Positions 56,249 to 64,000 of a DNA stretch of 64,000 nt are shown piece after piece. The stretch is from Caballeronia sp. TF1N1. GTDB taxonomy: Bacteria > Pseudomonadota > Gammaproteobacteria > Burkholderiales > Burkholderiaceae. Position 1 is the stretch's first letter, and every line of letters starts with the position of its first letter. The translations under genes and the position numbers were made by a program. The notes under the pieces were generated by a model. The model was not told where the DNA came from, made no database searches, and was given only the letters and a program-made list of their open reading frames with translations. The stretch lies in contig NZ_CP084627.1 in NCBI RefSeq assembly GCF_022878925.1, forward strand, positions 372,001 through 436,000. Direction: 5' to 3'.

Positions 56249-56734
56249 ATGGTCGAGTTCGAGTCCCAGTTCCCGAGAGTTGACATCAGACCGTACCAGG
56301 CGAGTGACCTCGACGGCGTGATCGATCTGTTCGTGCGCGCCGTTCGTGAAAGCGCGTCCGAGTACTACAGCCCGGCACAAATCGATGCCTGGGCGCAAAC
56401 CGACCGCGAGGAGTGGCATGCCGCCCGCCTCAGCCGGCCAACCTGGGTGGCATTCACCGACGACGAGCTCGCCGGTTTCGCCGATGTCCACGAAAACGGG
56501 CTCATCGACATGATGTTCGTCGAGCCGAGGCATCAGCGCAAAGGCGTGGCCACCGCGCTGCTCGCGTCCATCGAGGAGCATGCCGAGAAAAACGGCATGC
56601 GCGTGCTGCACACGTATGCGAGCTTGGGCTCGCAGCCGTTCTTCGAGTATTGCGGCTTCACCATGCTGCTTGCACGCGCTGTCGAGGTGCGGGGGCAGCG
56701 CTTCGCGCAACTCGTGATGGAGAAAGTTCTGTAG
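56249..56734 (+). CDS. GNAT-family N-acetyltransferase
   Basis: A 161-residue acetyltransferase. The acetyl-CoA loop is MMFVEPRHQRKGVATALLASIEEHAEKNG (R/Q-x-x-G-x-A type). The C-terminal motif LHTYASLGSQPFFEYCGFTMLLARAVEVRGQRFAQLVMEKVL is typical of the YafP-like subgroup. Target unknown. It lies 119 bp before hutH, and the first of two HutC-type sites starts at its stop codon region. Confidence 0.9.
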   Translation: MVEFESQFPRVDIRPYQASDLDGVIDLFVRAVRESASEYYSPAQIDAWAQTDREEWHAARLSRPTWVAFTDDELAGFADVHENGLIDMMFVEPRHQRKGVATALLASIEEHAEKNGMRVLHTYASLGSQPFFEYCGFTMLLARAVEVRGQRFAQLVMEKVL

Positions 56735-56746
56735 CTGTATAGACAA
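56735..56746. promoter_or_regulatory. candidate HutC operator 3 (hutH)
   Basis: CTGTATAGACAA, the complement reading TTGTCTATACAG, immediately after the GNAT stop and 108 bp before hutH. One base from site 1. Confidence 0.65.
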
Positions 56747-56833
56747 GTCAAGCGCTATGTTCGGGATTGCCTCGGTGTAATCCCGGATAGCCCCTTGTTT
56801 CGTCCTTTCTGCCCGTTTAGACTTGTGCCTAAC

Positions 56834-56845
56834 TTGTATAGACAG
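56834..56845. promoter_or_regulatory. candidate HutC operator 4 (hutH)
   Basis: TTGTATAGACAG, 9 bp before the hutH ATG, overlapping the likely ribosome binding site AGGAAGAA. Occupancy would block transcription directly at the start. Confidence 0.65.
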
Positions 56846-56853
56846 GAAGAAAC

Positions 56854-58395
56854 ATGATTACGCTCACGCCTGGCAAGCTCACGCTGCCGCAATTGCGCCG
56901 CATCGCGCGCGGATCGGATTCGCTAAGTCTCGATCCCGCGAGCTTCGCCGCCATCGACGCGAGCGCGCGCGCCGTCGCCGCGATCGCCGCCAAGGGTGAT
57001 CCGGCCTACGGCATCAATACGGGCTTTGGGCGGCTCGCCAACACTCACATTCCCGCCGATCAGCTCGAACTCCTGCAACGCAACCTGGTGCTGTCGCACG
57101 CGGTCGGCGTCGGCGAACCGATGTCGCGACCGGTCGTGCGTCTTTTGATGGCCCTCAAGCTGTCGAGTCTCGGGCGCGGCCATTCGGGCATTCGCCGCGA
57201 AGTGATCGACGCCCTCGTCACGCTTTTCAATGCCAATGTATTGCCCGTCATCCCCGTGAAAGGCTCGGTCGGCGCGTCGGGCGATCTCGCGCCGCTCGCG
57301 CATATGTCGACGGTGTTGCTCGGTATCGGCGAAGTCATGGTGCGCGGCGAACGCGCAAGCGCGCTCGATGGCCTCAAGCTGGCCGGGCTCGAACCGCTCA
57401 CGTTGCAGGCGAAGGAAGGGCTCGCGCTGTTGAACGGCACGCAGGCATCGGCGGCGCTCGCGCTTTACAACCTCTTTGCCATCGAGGACCTGTTCCGCAC
57501 CGGCCTCGTTGCGGGCGCGCTGTCCGTCGACGCGGCCGCGGGCTCCGTCGTGCCGTTCGATGCACGTATCCATGAGTTGCGCGGACATCGCGGGCAGATC
57601 GATTCGGCGGCGGCGTATCGCACGTTGCTGGCGGGCTCGGGCATCAACCTGTCGCACGCCGATTGCGAGAAGGTTCAGGACCCGTACAGCCTGCGCTGTC
57701 AGCCGCAAGTGATGGGCGCGTGTCTCGATCAGATGCGTCATGCGGCCGACGTGCTCTTGATCGAATCGAATGCGGTTTCCGACAATCCGCTGATTTTCCC
57801 GGACACGGGCGAAGTGCTCTCAGGCGGCAACTTTCACGCGGAACCCGTTGCCTTCGCCGCCGATAACCTCGCACTCGCCGCCGCCGAAATCGGCGCGCTG
57901 GCCGAGCGCCGCATCGCGCTTCTGATCGACTCAACGCTTTCCGGCTTGCCGCCGTTTCTCGTACGCGATGGCGGCGTGAACTCCGGCTTCATGATCGCGC
58001 ATGTGACGGCGGCGGCGCTCGCGTCCGAGAACAAGACGCTCGCGCATCCTGCTTCCGTCGATTCCTTGCCGACCTCGGCGAATCAGGAAGATCACGTGTC
58101 CATGGCGACCTTTGCCGCGCGCAAGCTCGGCGATATCGCGAGCAACACGGCCAATATTCTCGCCATCGAACTGCTTGCGGCAGCGCAAGGCGTCGATCTG
58201 CGCGCGCCGCATCGCACGAGCGCGCCACTTATCGACGTGATGCAGACGATCCGCGCGCAAGTCGCGCATTACGACCTCGATCATTACTTCGCGCCCGATA
58301 TCGCCGCCATTGCGACGCTCGTGCAGGCGGGCGAGATTGCAAAGCACAGTCCGTTTTCCTTTGCCTCGGAACAGAGCGCGGATCAGAGCGCATGA
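56854..58395 (+). CDS. hutH: histidine ammonia-lyase
   Basis: A 513-residue enzyme for step 1, histidine to urocanate and ammonia. The MIO cofactor forms from A141-S142-G143 in [26 protein letters not shown] near the start carries the catalytic tyrosine. [16 protein letters not shown] is the usual C-terminal motif. Its stop overlaps the hutC start by ATGA. The HutC-type palindrome directly before it suggests induction by urocanate. Confidence 0.97.
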   Translation: MITLTPGKLTLPQLRRIARGSDSLSLDPASFAAIDASARAVAAIAAKGDPAYGINTGFGRLANTHIPADQLELLQRNLVLSHAVGVGEPMSRPVVRLLMALKLSSLGRGHSGIRREVIDALVTLFNANVLPVIPVKGSVGASGDLAPLAHMSTVLLGIGEVMVRGERASALDGLKLAGLEPLTLQAKEGLALLNGTQASAALALYNLFAIEDLFRTGLVAGALSVDAAAGSVVPFDARIHELRGHRGQIDSAAAYRTLLAGSGINLSHADCEKVQDPYSLRCQPQVMGACLDQMRHAADVLLIESNAVSDNPLIFPDTGEVLSGGNFHAEPVAFAADNLALAAAEIGALAERRIALLIDSTLSGLPPFLVRDGGVNSGFMIAHVTAAALASENKTLAHPASVDSLPTSANQEDHVSMATFAARKLGDIASNTANILAIELLAAAQGVDLRAPHRTSAPLIDVMQTIRAQVAHYDLDHYFAPDIAAIATLVQAGEIAKHSPFSFASEQSADQSA

Positions 58396-59087
58396 GCACG
58401 CCCGCGTATCAGGAGATCAAGGACTACATCCTCGAGCGCATTCACGGCGGCGAATGGAAGGAGGGCGATCAGGTGCCCTCCGAGAACGAGCTCGCGCGCG
58501 AGTTCAAAGTGGCGCGCATGACGGTGAATCGCGCGGTGCGTGAACTGACGGCCGAACAGGTGCTCACGCGTGTGCAGGGCGCGGGCACGTTCGTGGCGCA
58601 GCCGAAATACGCTTCGACACTGGTCGAGATTCGCAGTATCTCCGATGAAATCGTCGCGCGCGGGCATGCGTATCGCGCGGCGGTGCTGCATCTGGGTGCC
58701 TCTATCGTCGATGAAGCGCTAGCCGCCGAAATGCAGCTTGCGCTCGGTAGTCCCGTGTTTCATTCGCGCGTGCTGCACTTCGAAAACGACGAGCCCGTGC
58801 AACTCGAAGAGCGCTACGTGAACCCGGCCATTGCGCCCGAGTACGCGCGTCAGGACTTCACGAAGATCACGCCGAATCAATATCTGATGGTGGCCGCGCC
58901 CTTGCAGCGGGTCGAATATCGGATCGAGGCGTCGTTGCCATCGCCGGAGATTCGCCATGCGCTCGCGATGAAAGATCACGAACCGTGTCTGCTGCTGCAT
59001 CGGCGAACATGGTCGCGCGACACGGTGGCGTCGGTCGCGAATCTGTGGCATCCCGGCGACCGCTATCAGTTCACCGGCCACTTTTGA
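58392..59087 (+). CDS. hutC: histidine-utilisation repressor HutC
   Basis: A 231-residue GntR/HutC-family repressor. The winged helix is at about 8-72: [65 protein letters not shown] ligand domain follows, with [23 protein letters not shown] and LLLHRRTWS. Urocanate is the known inducer. It probably binds the four TTGTNTATACAA-type sites in this window and so autoregulates the hutH operon and controls hutUI. Confidence 0.95.
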   Translation: MSTPAYQEIKDYILERIHGGEWKEGDQVPSENELAREFKVARMTVNRAVRELTAEQVLTRVQGAGTFVAQPKYASTLVEIRSISDEIVARGHAYRAAVLHLGASIVDEALAAEMQLALGSPVFHSRVLHFENDEPVQLEERYVNPAIAPEYARQDFTKITPNQYLMVAAPLQRVEYRIEASLPSPEIRHALAMKDHEPCLLLHRRTWSRDTVASVANLWHPGDRYQFTGHF

Positions 59088-59089
59088 TC

Positions 59090-59665
59090 ATGGCAACCGT
59101 CCTGCGCGCATCATCGCTCGCGGCCGTGCCGTGGAAGAACGGCGGCGGCATTACGCGCGAACTCGCGGCGGAACCGGAAGGCGCGTCGATGGATACGTTC
59201 GCGTGGCGGCTTTCCATCGCGGATGTGTCGGCGGATGGCGCGTTTTCGAGCTTCGCGGGCGTGGATCGCGTGCTGATCCTGCTCGATGGCGCGGGCATGA
59301 TGCTCGCCGAACCCGACTATGTACATACGTTGAACGAGCCGCTCGCGATGGCGCGCTTTGCCGGCGAAACGCCCATCCACGCGGCGCTCGTGCAAGGTCC
59401 GACGCGCGACTTCAACGTGATGACGCGTCGCGGTCGCGCGCATGCTTCGGTGACGAGCCGCTTCGAGTCGCATGAATGGACGCCGGACCACGACGTCACG
59501 TTTCTGCATTGCGCGCGCGGCATGTTGAACGTCATGCTGGCCCATGGAGAACGCATCGCGCTCGCAGCGGGCGACAGCTTGCGTATCGAAAGCGCGGACG
59601 GACGCGTCGCGTGCGAAGCATCGCAAGATGCGTCGTGGTTGCAGATAGGCATCCATACGCCGTGA
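59090..59665 (+). CDS. hutD: HutD family protein
   Basis: A 191-residue bicupin-like protein starting MATVLRASSLAAVPWKNGGGITRELAAEPEG, the diagnostic HutD opening. HutD is thought to be a governor that limits hut expression by binding formylglutamate or urocanate; it is not a catabolic enzyme. It begins 2 bp after hutC. The stop TGA is overlapped by GTG, the apparent start of the hutF remnant. Confidence 0.92.
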   Translation: MATVLRASSLAAVPWKNGGGITRELAAEPEGASMDTFAWRLSIADVSADGAFSSFAGVDRVLILLDGAGMMLAEPDYVHTLNEPLAMARFAGETPIHAALVQGPTRDFNVMTRRGRAHASVTSRFESHEWTPDHDVTFLHCARGMLNVMLAHGERIALAAGDSLRIESADGRVACEASQDASWLQIGIHTP

Positions 59666-59936
59666 ACGCGTGGATCGCGCCAGATGCCCGATGGCTGGCG
59701 ACGCAACATGATGCTCGAATGGATGGAAGACGGCCAACGCGTGCGGCATCGCGCCAACTATCTTTTCGATGCCGCGCTCGACGGAGGAACGCGGCTCCAA
59801 AAGCTGGCTTTCCGATAGGGTTTTCTGCGAGCATGGTGAATCGCCGAAACGCGACGTCTTCGTCGGCGGATGCAAGATCATCGACGCAAGTTGTCAGGCG
59901 GACGAAGACGCACTGCGTTCATTCATCGACTACTAA
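59662..59936 (+). pseudogene. hutF: formimidoylglutamate deiminase remnant (hutF), deleted and frameshifted
   Basis: Only about 275 bp remain of a gene normally near 1.35 kb. Frame 1 (from 59684) reads PDGWRRNMMLEW, matching the HutF N-terminus (LPEGW-R-V). It continues to NYLFDAALDGGTR, matching the YDAALAGGAQAL segment near the C-terminus, and stops at 59816-59818. The last part, in another frame (59820-59936), reads VFCEHGESPKRDVFVGG and ends ...DALRSFIDY, matching the end of HutF. The GTG overlapping the hutD stop starts yet another frame, VNAWIAPDAR. The catalytic metal-binding core is absent, so no deiminase can be made. Confidence 0.88.
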
Positions 59937-59951
59937 AACGCGAGGCATCAC

Positions 59952-60755
59952 ATGGACGATTGTGCGATCTACACGCTCGAGCGCGGCACGGCGCCGTTGC
60001 TCATCTCGATCCCGCACCGCGGCACGCGTATACCCGACGGGCTCGCGCAAGAAATGACGCCGGTCGCGCGGAAAGTGGATGATTGCGACTGGCATCTCGA
60101 ACGGCTTTATGACTTTGCGCGCGAGATGGGCGCGTCGATTCTGCTGCCGCAATTCGCGCGCTATGTCATCGATTTGAATCGTCCGCCCGATGACGCCAGT
60201 CTTTATCCGGGCCGCGATACGACTGGCCTCTGTCCCGTCGATACGTTCGAGAAAGAGCCGCTTTATCTCGCAGGTCATGAGCCTTCACGCGAACAGATCG
60301 AGGCGCGCCGCGCGCTCTACTGGCAGCCTTATCACGATGCGCTCGCTTCCGAACTCGCCGCCTTGCGCGAGGAACATGGGCACGCGTTGCTGTGGGAGGC
60401 GCACTCCATTCGCTCAGTCGTGCCGCGCTTCTTCAATGGCCGGCTCACGGATTTCAACTTCGGCACGGCGGATGGAGCATCGGCGGCGCCTGAACTGGCC
60501 GAGCGGCTCGCGCAGGTCGTGGAGTCGGACGGACGTTACACAACGGTGGCTAACGGGCGCTTCAAGGGCGGTTACATAACGCGTCGCTACGGTCAGCCGG
60601 CCAACGGGATTCACGCAGTGCAACTGGAGCTCACGCAGGCCACTTACATGAACGAGGCACCGCCTTATTCCTACGATGAGGCGCGCGCGAGCGACGTTCA
60701 GCCCTTGTTGCGGGAGTTGGTCGCCGCGGCGTTGGAGCATGTGAAAGCGCCCTGA
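59952..60755 (+). CDS. hutG: N-formylglutamate deformylase (amidohydrolase)
   Basis: A 267-residue zinc enzyme for the last step, N-formyl-L-glutamate to glutamate and formate. ISIPHRGTRIPDGL and LWEAHSIRSVVPRFFNGRLTDFNFGTADG contain the metal-binding histidines, and NGIHAVQLELTQATYM the late conserved part. It depends on N-formylglutamate made by HutF, whose gene is broken just upstream. The frame and motifs of hutG itself look intact. Confidence 0.95.
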   Translation: MDDCAIYTLERGTAPLLISIPHRGTRIPDGLAQEMTPVARKVDDCDWHLERLYDFAREMGASILLPQFARYVIDLNRPPDDASLYPGRDTTGLCPVDTFEKEPLYLAGHEPSREQIEARRALYWQPYHDALASELAALREEHGHALLWEAHSIRSVVPRFFNGRLTDFNFGTADGASAAPELAERLAQVVESDGRYTTVANGRFKGGYITRRYGQPANGIHAVQLELTQATYMNEAPPYSYDEARASDVQPLLRELVAAALEHVKAP

Positions 60756-60763
60756 ATTTAGCT

Positions 60764-60791
60764 GGCGTCAGGATGACCATTGTCTGACGCC
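60764..60791 (+). terminator. hairpin after hutG, weak terminator
   Basis: Perfect 8-bp inverted repeat GGCGTCAG / CTGACGCC with a 12-nt spacer, just after the stop. A TTTTT tract lies 14 bp further on, so it is not a classic terminator. Confidence 0.45.
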
Positions 60792-61066
60792 GCTGTAATG
60801 ATGTTTTTCGGCGGCACTGGTTGCATTGACATCATCTGGCGAGGAAGTATCAATATAAACAATGACTTAAAGGCTGTCGAACTGCCGAGGCCATGCAGTT
60901 GCGCGTCCGCCATTGTTGCGACTTCGACAAATATGTTTCCTGCAAATTGGGGTTTCCCCTAAGTCACGTCCCTCCTACACTGTTTTCAAGCGAAACGAAA
61001 TCAGAAACTGTTTAAAAGCTTCCGGCTTCGTCTTCGATTTCAAAACAAAATTCCAGGAGGTTCATC
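60792..61066. promoter_or_regulatory. promoter region of the DUF4148 gene
   Basis: About 275 bp, AT-richer than its surroundings, no gene. It contains TTGGGGTTTCCCCTAA (60947-60962), a near-perfect palindrome about 105 bp before the DUF4148 start, and AGGAGG before the ATG. Nothing else was recognised. Confidence 0.5.
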
Positions 61067-61378
61067 ATGATCAAGTCTTTCGTTCCGGCTCTCGTTATTG
61101 CTTCGGCTCTGGCCGCTCCGACTTTCGCCTTTGCACAAAGCAACGGCCCTGTGACCCGCGCAGAAGTTCGCGCCGAGCTGGTCCAGTTGGAAAAGGCTGG
61201 CTATAACCCGTCGACGGACCACGCGTTCTACCCGCAAAACATTCAGGCAGCCGAAGCGCGCGTGGATGCACAGCAAGGTACGTCGTCGTACGGCGCATCG
61301 ACTGCGGGTTCGTCGCAAGCGGGCGCACGTCCGTCAGCGTCGATGTCGGATCGTAACTCGGTCTACTTCGGTCATTAA
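61067..61378 (+). CDS. DUF4148 secreted small protein
   Basis: A 103-residue exported protein. Signal peptide MIKSFVPALVIASALAAPTFAFA, then QSNGPVTRAEVRAELVQLEKAGYNPSTDHAFYPQNIQAAEARV, the DUF4148 core found in many copies in Burkholderiaceae. The tail is S/G/A-rich. Function unknown. AGGAGG 8 bp before the ATG suggests strong translation. A terminator follows 130 bp downstream. Confidence 0.92.
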   Translation: MIKSFVPALVIASALAAPTFAFAQSNGPVTRAEVRAELVQLEKAGYNPSTDHAFYPQNIQAAEARVDAQQGTSSYGASTAGSSQAGARPSASMSDRNSVYFGH

Positions 61379-61399
61379 TAGATCGAATAACGGCAAGTC

Positions 61400-61430
61400 G
61401 CAGTGGTGGTGGCAGTAGCAGTGGCAGTTG
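61400..61430 (+). repeat. short GCAGTGG-like simple repeat
   Basis: GCAGTGGTGGTGGCAG followed by TAGCAGTGGCAGTTG: short imperfect repeats in the 3' untranslated region of the DUF4148 gene. No coding potential is apparent. Confidence 0.4.
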
Positions 61431-61507
61431 AAGGCGAGGTAGATGGCAGAAAGCGTAGTAACTTGCGAGAAGTGTAGTAGAGCAGTTCTGCAGTAAGCAG
61501 CACCAGG

Positions 61508-61546
61508 AACGCCGACCGCGATTTTTGCGGCCGGCGTTTTTTATTT
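61508..61546 (+). terminator. intrinsic terminator after the DUF4148 gene
   Basis: Twelve-bp stem AACGCCGACCGC / GCGGCCGGCGTT with one mismatch, then TTTTTT. The 130-bp spacer gives this mRNA a long 3' untranslated region. Confidence 0.85.
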
Positions 61547-61832
61547 CGACGCGTTGTTTTATGCGGCGATCGCTCGATTTAATCGGCGCGAAAAAAGAAA
61601 CGCAGATCGGCATTGTTCACTTTCGAAATGAGTCGGCTTATGTGCACGAGTTAAATATCGCGCGTACTTGCAAAGGAGCGTCAATAAAATAATAAAACGA
61701 GGCTCTCTCGATGTCCCGGTATCCTAGAATTCATGTGGCAGAACGACGGCCAATAAATTCAACGGTCGATATTCAACGTGAAACAATGCTTGCGGCGAGC
61801 ATTTCACTTTATCGAGAGAGCTGAGAATAGTC
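61547..61832. other. AT-rich upstream region of the DUF1996 gene
   Basis: About 285 bp with many A/T tracts and no convincing gene. It presumably holds the promoter of the following gene. No clear operator was recognised. Confidence 0.45.
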
Positions 61833-63158
61833 ATGAAAAAAGCCACCTCCTTGCTGCGACTTCTATTGCTAATCCTCCTAGCAGCTACGACAACCGGCGT
61901 TTATGCCGGTCAGTTCAGCGTACAGTGCGCGTATTCTCACACGAAGCCCGACGATTCCATTGTTCGTTACGGATTACCCGGACTCGCCATGCAGCACGAT
62001 TTTTTCGGCAACCGATCGACCGATGCCTTTAGCGACCTCGCTAAGCTGAATGTGAATAAAGCCACGACGTGCAACATTACTGCCGATGCGTCCGCTTATT
62101 GGGTGCCGCAATTGAAGCGCGCCGCCGGAATAGTGGTCCCCGACTTCCAGAAGACCTACTACCAAAAGAACACCGAGCTCCCGGTCGTCACCGCTATCCC
62201 GCAAGGTCTGGAGATGCTCGCCGGCGACCACCACGGAACCGCGGCAAATCCGGCTATTGCATATTTTTGCCAGAATGTAGGCTACATGGCGAATCCGCCG
62301 ACGAGTTGTCCCGTTGTGAACGGCAACGCGCAGTTTGACATCGTGATCTATTTTCCGGACTGTTGGGACGGCGAGCACATTAAACCGGATTTCTCCTCGG
62401 GCGTTCAGAACATGGCTTACCACAATAACAAAGATGGTTCATGTCCCGAAGCGTATCCGATCAAGATTCAGCAACTGCAATTAAACTTGCAATACACGCT
62501 TGGCAATAACGGCGATCTGAACGGCGCGCAGTTGTCGATGGACCCGATCATGGTGAACGGCGTGCTGACGCCGCAATGGGGCAGTTTATATACCGCTCAC
62601 GCCGACTTTATCAATGCATGGAAGCCGGATAGCCTTCAATACGCAACCGACAATTGTTCCAATAATGGAAACACCGCGTGCAGCAGCGATATTCCGACCT
62701 ACTACGTAAAGTCCAGTTCGGATACGTGGCTTGACTCCGGCGGCACTCCGCACAATGCAGACGAGAAACTGCGCGTAGGTCCGGGCGACATTATTTTCAT
62801 GAAGTTTCCGACGCCCGTAATCACGGACTATACCTATCAAACCGCGTTCATTCAGACTCAGGGCGGCGACGTCACCGACTCCACGGCGGTCTACTTGTAC
62901 CTATTCGCCGCCGCAACCAATTGGGACGATCAAAACAAGCCACCTACCGGAAGTGCCTGCACGCCGCAGTCCGTTGGCGCTATCTATCTCGACAACGTTA
63001 ATAAACTCCGGATAAATTCCATCGACGCTTACGTCAAGCAGCAAATTGCCGCGAAGGCGTCTGAAATTGCGATCTGCATTAAAAACAACACGAGCAAGGT
63101 CGTCGAATTCAACTCGCGCGAAGTGAAAAACGGCGTGCCTGCACTGTTTTTGAAATAA
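61833..63158 (+). CDS. secreted DUF1996-domain protein
   Basis: A 441-residue exported protein. The signal peptide runs to about residue 25 (LLLLILLAATTTGVYA). Domain signatures match DUF1996, known mainly from fungi and actinomycetes: CAYSHTKPDDSIVRYGLPGLAMQHDFFGN, TTCNITADASAYWVPQL, GLEMLAGDHHG and PDCWDGEHIK. These contain the conserved histidines and cysteines expected for disulfides. The domain's function is unknown. The gene is visibly AT-richer than its neighbours, with different codon use, and stands alone, so acquisition by transfer is plausible. Confidence 0.85.
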   Translation: MKKATSLLRLLLLILLAATTTGVYAGQFSVQCAYSHTKPDDSIVRYGLPGLAMQHDFFGNRSTDAFSDLAKLNVNKATTCNITADASAYWVPQLKRAAGIVVPDFQKTYYQKNTELPVVTAIPQGLEMLAGDHHGTAANPAIAYFCQNVGYMANPPTSCPVVNGNAQFDIVIYFPDCWDGEHIKPDFSSGVQNMAYHNNKDGSCPEAYPIKIQQLQLNLQYTLGNNGDLNGAQLSMDPIMVNGVLTPQWGSLYTAHADFINAWKPDSLQYATDNCSNNGNTACSSDIPTYYVKSSSDTWLDSGGTPHNADEKLRVGPGDIIFMKFPTPVITDYTYQTAFIQTQGGDVTDSTAVYLYLFAAATNWDDQNKPPTGSACTPQSVGAIYLDNVNKLRINSIDAYVKQQIAAKASEIAICIKNNTSKVVEFNSREVKNGVPALFLK

Positions 63159-63179
63159 CGCTGGCCGCCACCTAGGCGG

Positions 63180-63875
63180 CTATCGGAGTTCGTTGCCCGG
63201 CGAACGCGCGCCACACGCGCGAAGCACCAGCCGCACGACTTCCTCGGTCTCCTCGTCGAACGCCTTTCGAGTCAGCGCGCGCTTGCCCTTCAGCGCGCGA
63301 ATTTGCGCGTCGAAATCGGCGTAATGCTGAGTGATCGCCCATATCAGAAACATGAAGGTCTGCGGTTCGACAGGCGCAAGCAGTCCACGCGCGATCCATC
63401 CTTCGATTACCGTGACGCGCGTATCGAGCCACGGTTTGACGCGTTCGTTCAACACGTCTTGCATGTGATGGGCGCCGTGAATGATCTCGCTTGCCCAGAC
63501 TTTCGATCCGAGCGGCCGGCGCCGCGACAACTCCATCTTTGCGCGCACATAGCCGCCGATCGCTTCCGCAGGATCGTCGCTGCATTCGAACGTATCCGCC
63601 GCGCGATGCCAGTCTTCGAAGAGGTCTTCGAGCACGCGTCGATAGAGCGCGAGCTTGGTCGGAAAGTAGTAATGCAGATTGGCTTTTGGCAGGCCGGCGC
63701 GCTCGGCGATCATCGCGGTGCTCGCGCCTTCGAGTCCTTTCTCGGCGAAAACGGCTTCGGCGCAAGCTAAAAGGTGAGCCTCGTTGGTCTCGCGAATTTG
63801 TGCCTTGCGCCGCCGCAAAGGCGGAACGACGTTATTGCTTTCTTCGATGCCGGGCGACGCTTCGTCGTGTCTCAT
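63180..63875 (-). CDS. TetR-family regulator (RutR-like C-terminus)
   Basis: About 231 residues from ATG 63875, with GAAGGA 4-9 bp upstream; longer starts lack this. The helix-turn-helix is at about 30-80: ETNEAHLLACAEAVFAEKGLEGASTAMIAERAGLPKANLHYYFPTKLALYRRVL. The C-terminal domain with WASEIIHGAHHMQDVLNERVKPWLDTRVTVIEGWIARG resembles the YcdC/RutR type. RutR itself senses uracil; this protein's ligand is unknown, and its probable divergent target lies beyond the window. Confidence 0.88.
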   Translation of the reverse strand: MRHDEASPGIEESNNVVPPLRRRKAQIRETNEAHLLACAEAVFAEKGLEGASTAMIAERAGLPKANLHYYFPTKLALYRRVLEDLFEDWHRAADTFECSDDPAEAIGGYVRAKMELSRRRPLGSKVWASEIIHGAHHMQDVLNERVKPWLDTRVTVIEGWIARGLLAPVEPQTFMFLIWAITQHYADFDAQIRALKGKRALTRKAFDEETEEVVRLVLRACGARSPGNELR

Positions 63876-64000
63876 TGTTCCTTCCGTAGGCCTCGTGTGC
63901 CGCATCGTGCCTGATTTGCGGCGTTCGTGCATGCCGCGCTGTTCTCAATTCTGCATGCCTCAGCAAGTTCGACCAAGTGATGCTGCAGCGCAATGGCACG

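Noticed and set aside
1..64000. CRISPR arrays, insertion sequences, integrases, attachment sites
   Set aside because: No regularly spaced direct repeats of CRISPR size, no transposase-like protein, and no tRNA-linked repeats were found on reading both strands.

Overview
The window is GC-rich, almost fully coding DNA with short intergenic gaps. It looks like a chromosomal segment of a beta-proteobacterium of the family Burkholderiaceae (Burkholderia / Paraburkholderia / Caballeronia group). Reasons: a Burkholderia-type porin, a DUF4148 secreted protein, a pcaHG locus with a PcaQ-type LysR regulator, a leucine-degradation operon next to a TetR regulator, and hut genes of the HutF/HutG type. I saw no rRNA, tRNA, CRISPR array, insertion sequence or phage gene. 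Species assignment is inference only.

Layout. 0-6.4 kb: end of glycogen phosphorylase, a small membrane protein, an ArsR-type regulator with its Old Yellow Enzyme partner, and the aspT-aspD aspartate/alanine cycle. 6.4-16.4 kb: porin, NTF2-like protein, AstE/AspA-family hydrolase, amino-acid binding protein, a divergent TetR / MFS-efflux pair, a second MFS transporter, a ferritin-like protein and a TetR regulator. 16.5-21.4 kb: ivd and both methylcrotonyl-CoA carboxylase subunits. 21.4-30.7 kb: OmpA-like lipoprotein, AI-2E-family transporter, pcaGH with pcaQ, a lone receiver protein, PlsC-type acyltransferase, proline-iminopeptidase-like hydrolase, and an EAL protein. 30.7-35.1 kb: an AT-rich spacer, an N-acyl amino acid synthase (FeeM)-like gene and a membrane GGDEF-EAL protein. 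35.5-39.8 kb: ROK regulator, then hutU-hutI. 39.9-46.1 kb: small membrane, OmpA, YciI, LysR and MscS genes. 46.3-55.4 kb: a tightly overlapped operon with a MurR/RpiR-type regulator, isoaspartyl peptidase, a Gsi-type peptide ABC transporter and two unusual peptidases. 55.7-60.8 kb: fluoride channel, GNAT, then hutH-hutC-hutD-(hutF remnant)-hutG. 61-64 kb: DUF4148 protein, secreted DUF1996 protein, TetR regulator.

How genes work together. The histidine-utilisation genes lie in two operons about 17 kb apart. Each is preceded by two near-identical TTGTNTATACAA-type palindromes that are candidate sites for the HutC encoded here. In the second operon hutF is reduced to three short remnants, while hutG is intact, so the five-step pathway encoded here has a gap. 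The leu-degradation genes have two copies of one palindrome upstream, shared with the divergent TetR gene, and lack the hydratase and lyase genes often found with them. The 46-55 kb operon joins peptide import to enzymes for isoaspartyl, beta- or D-residue peptides. The FeeM-like synthase followed by a sensory GGDEF-EAL protein is the most intriguing possible signalling module.
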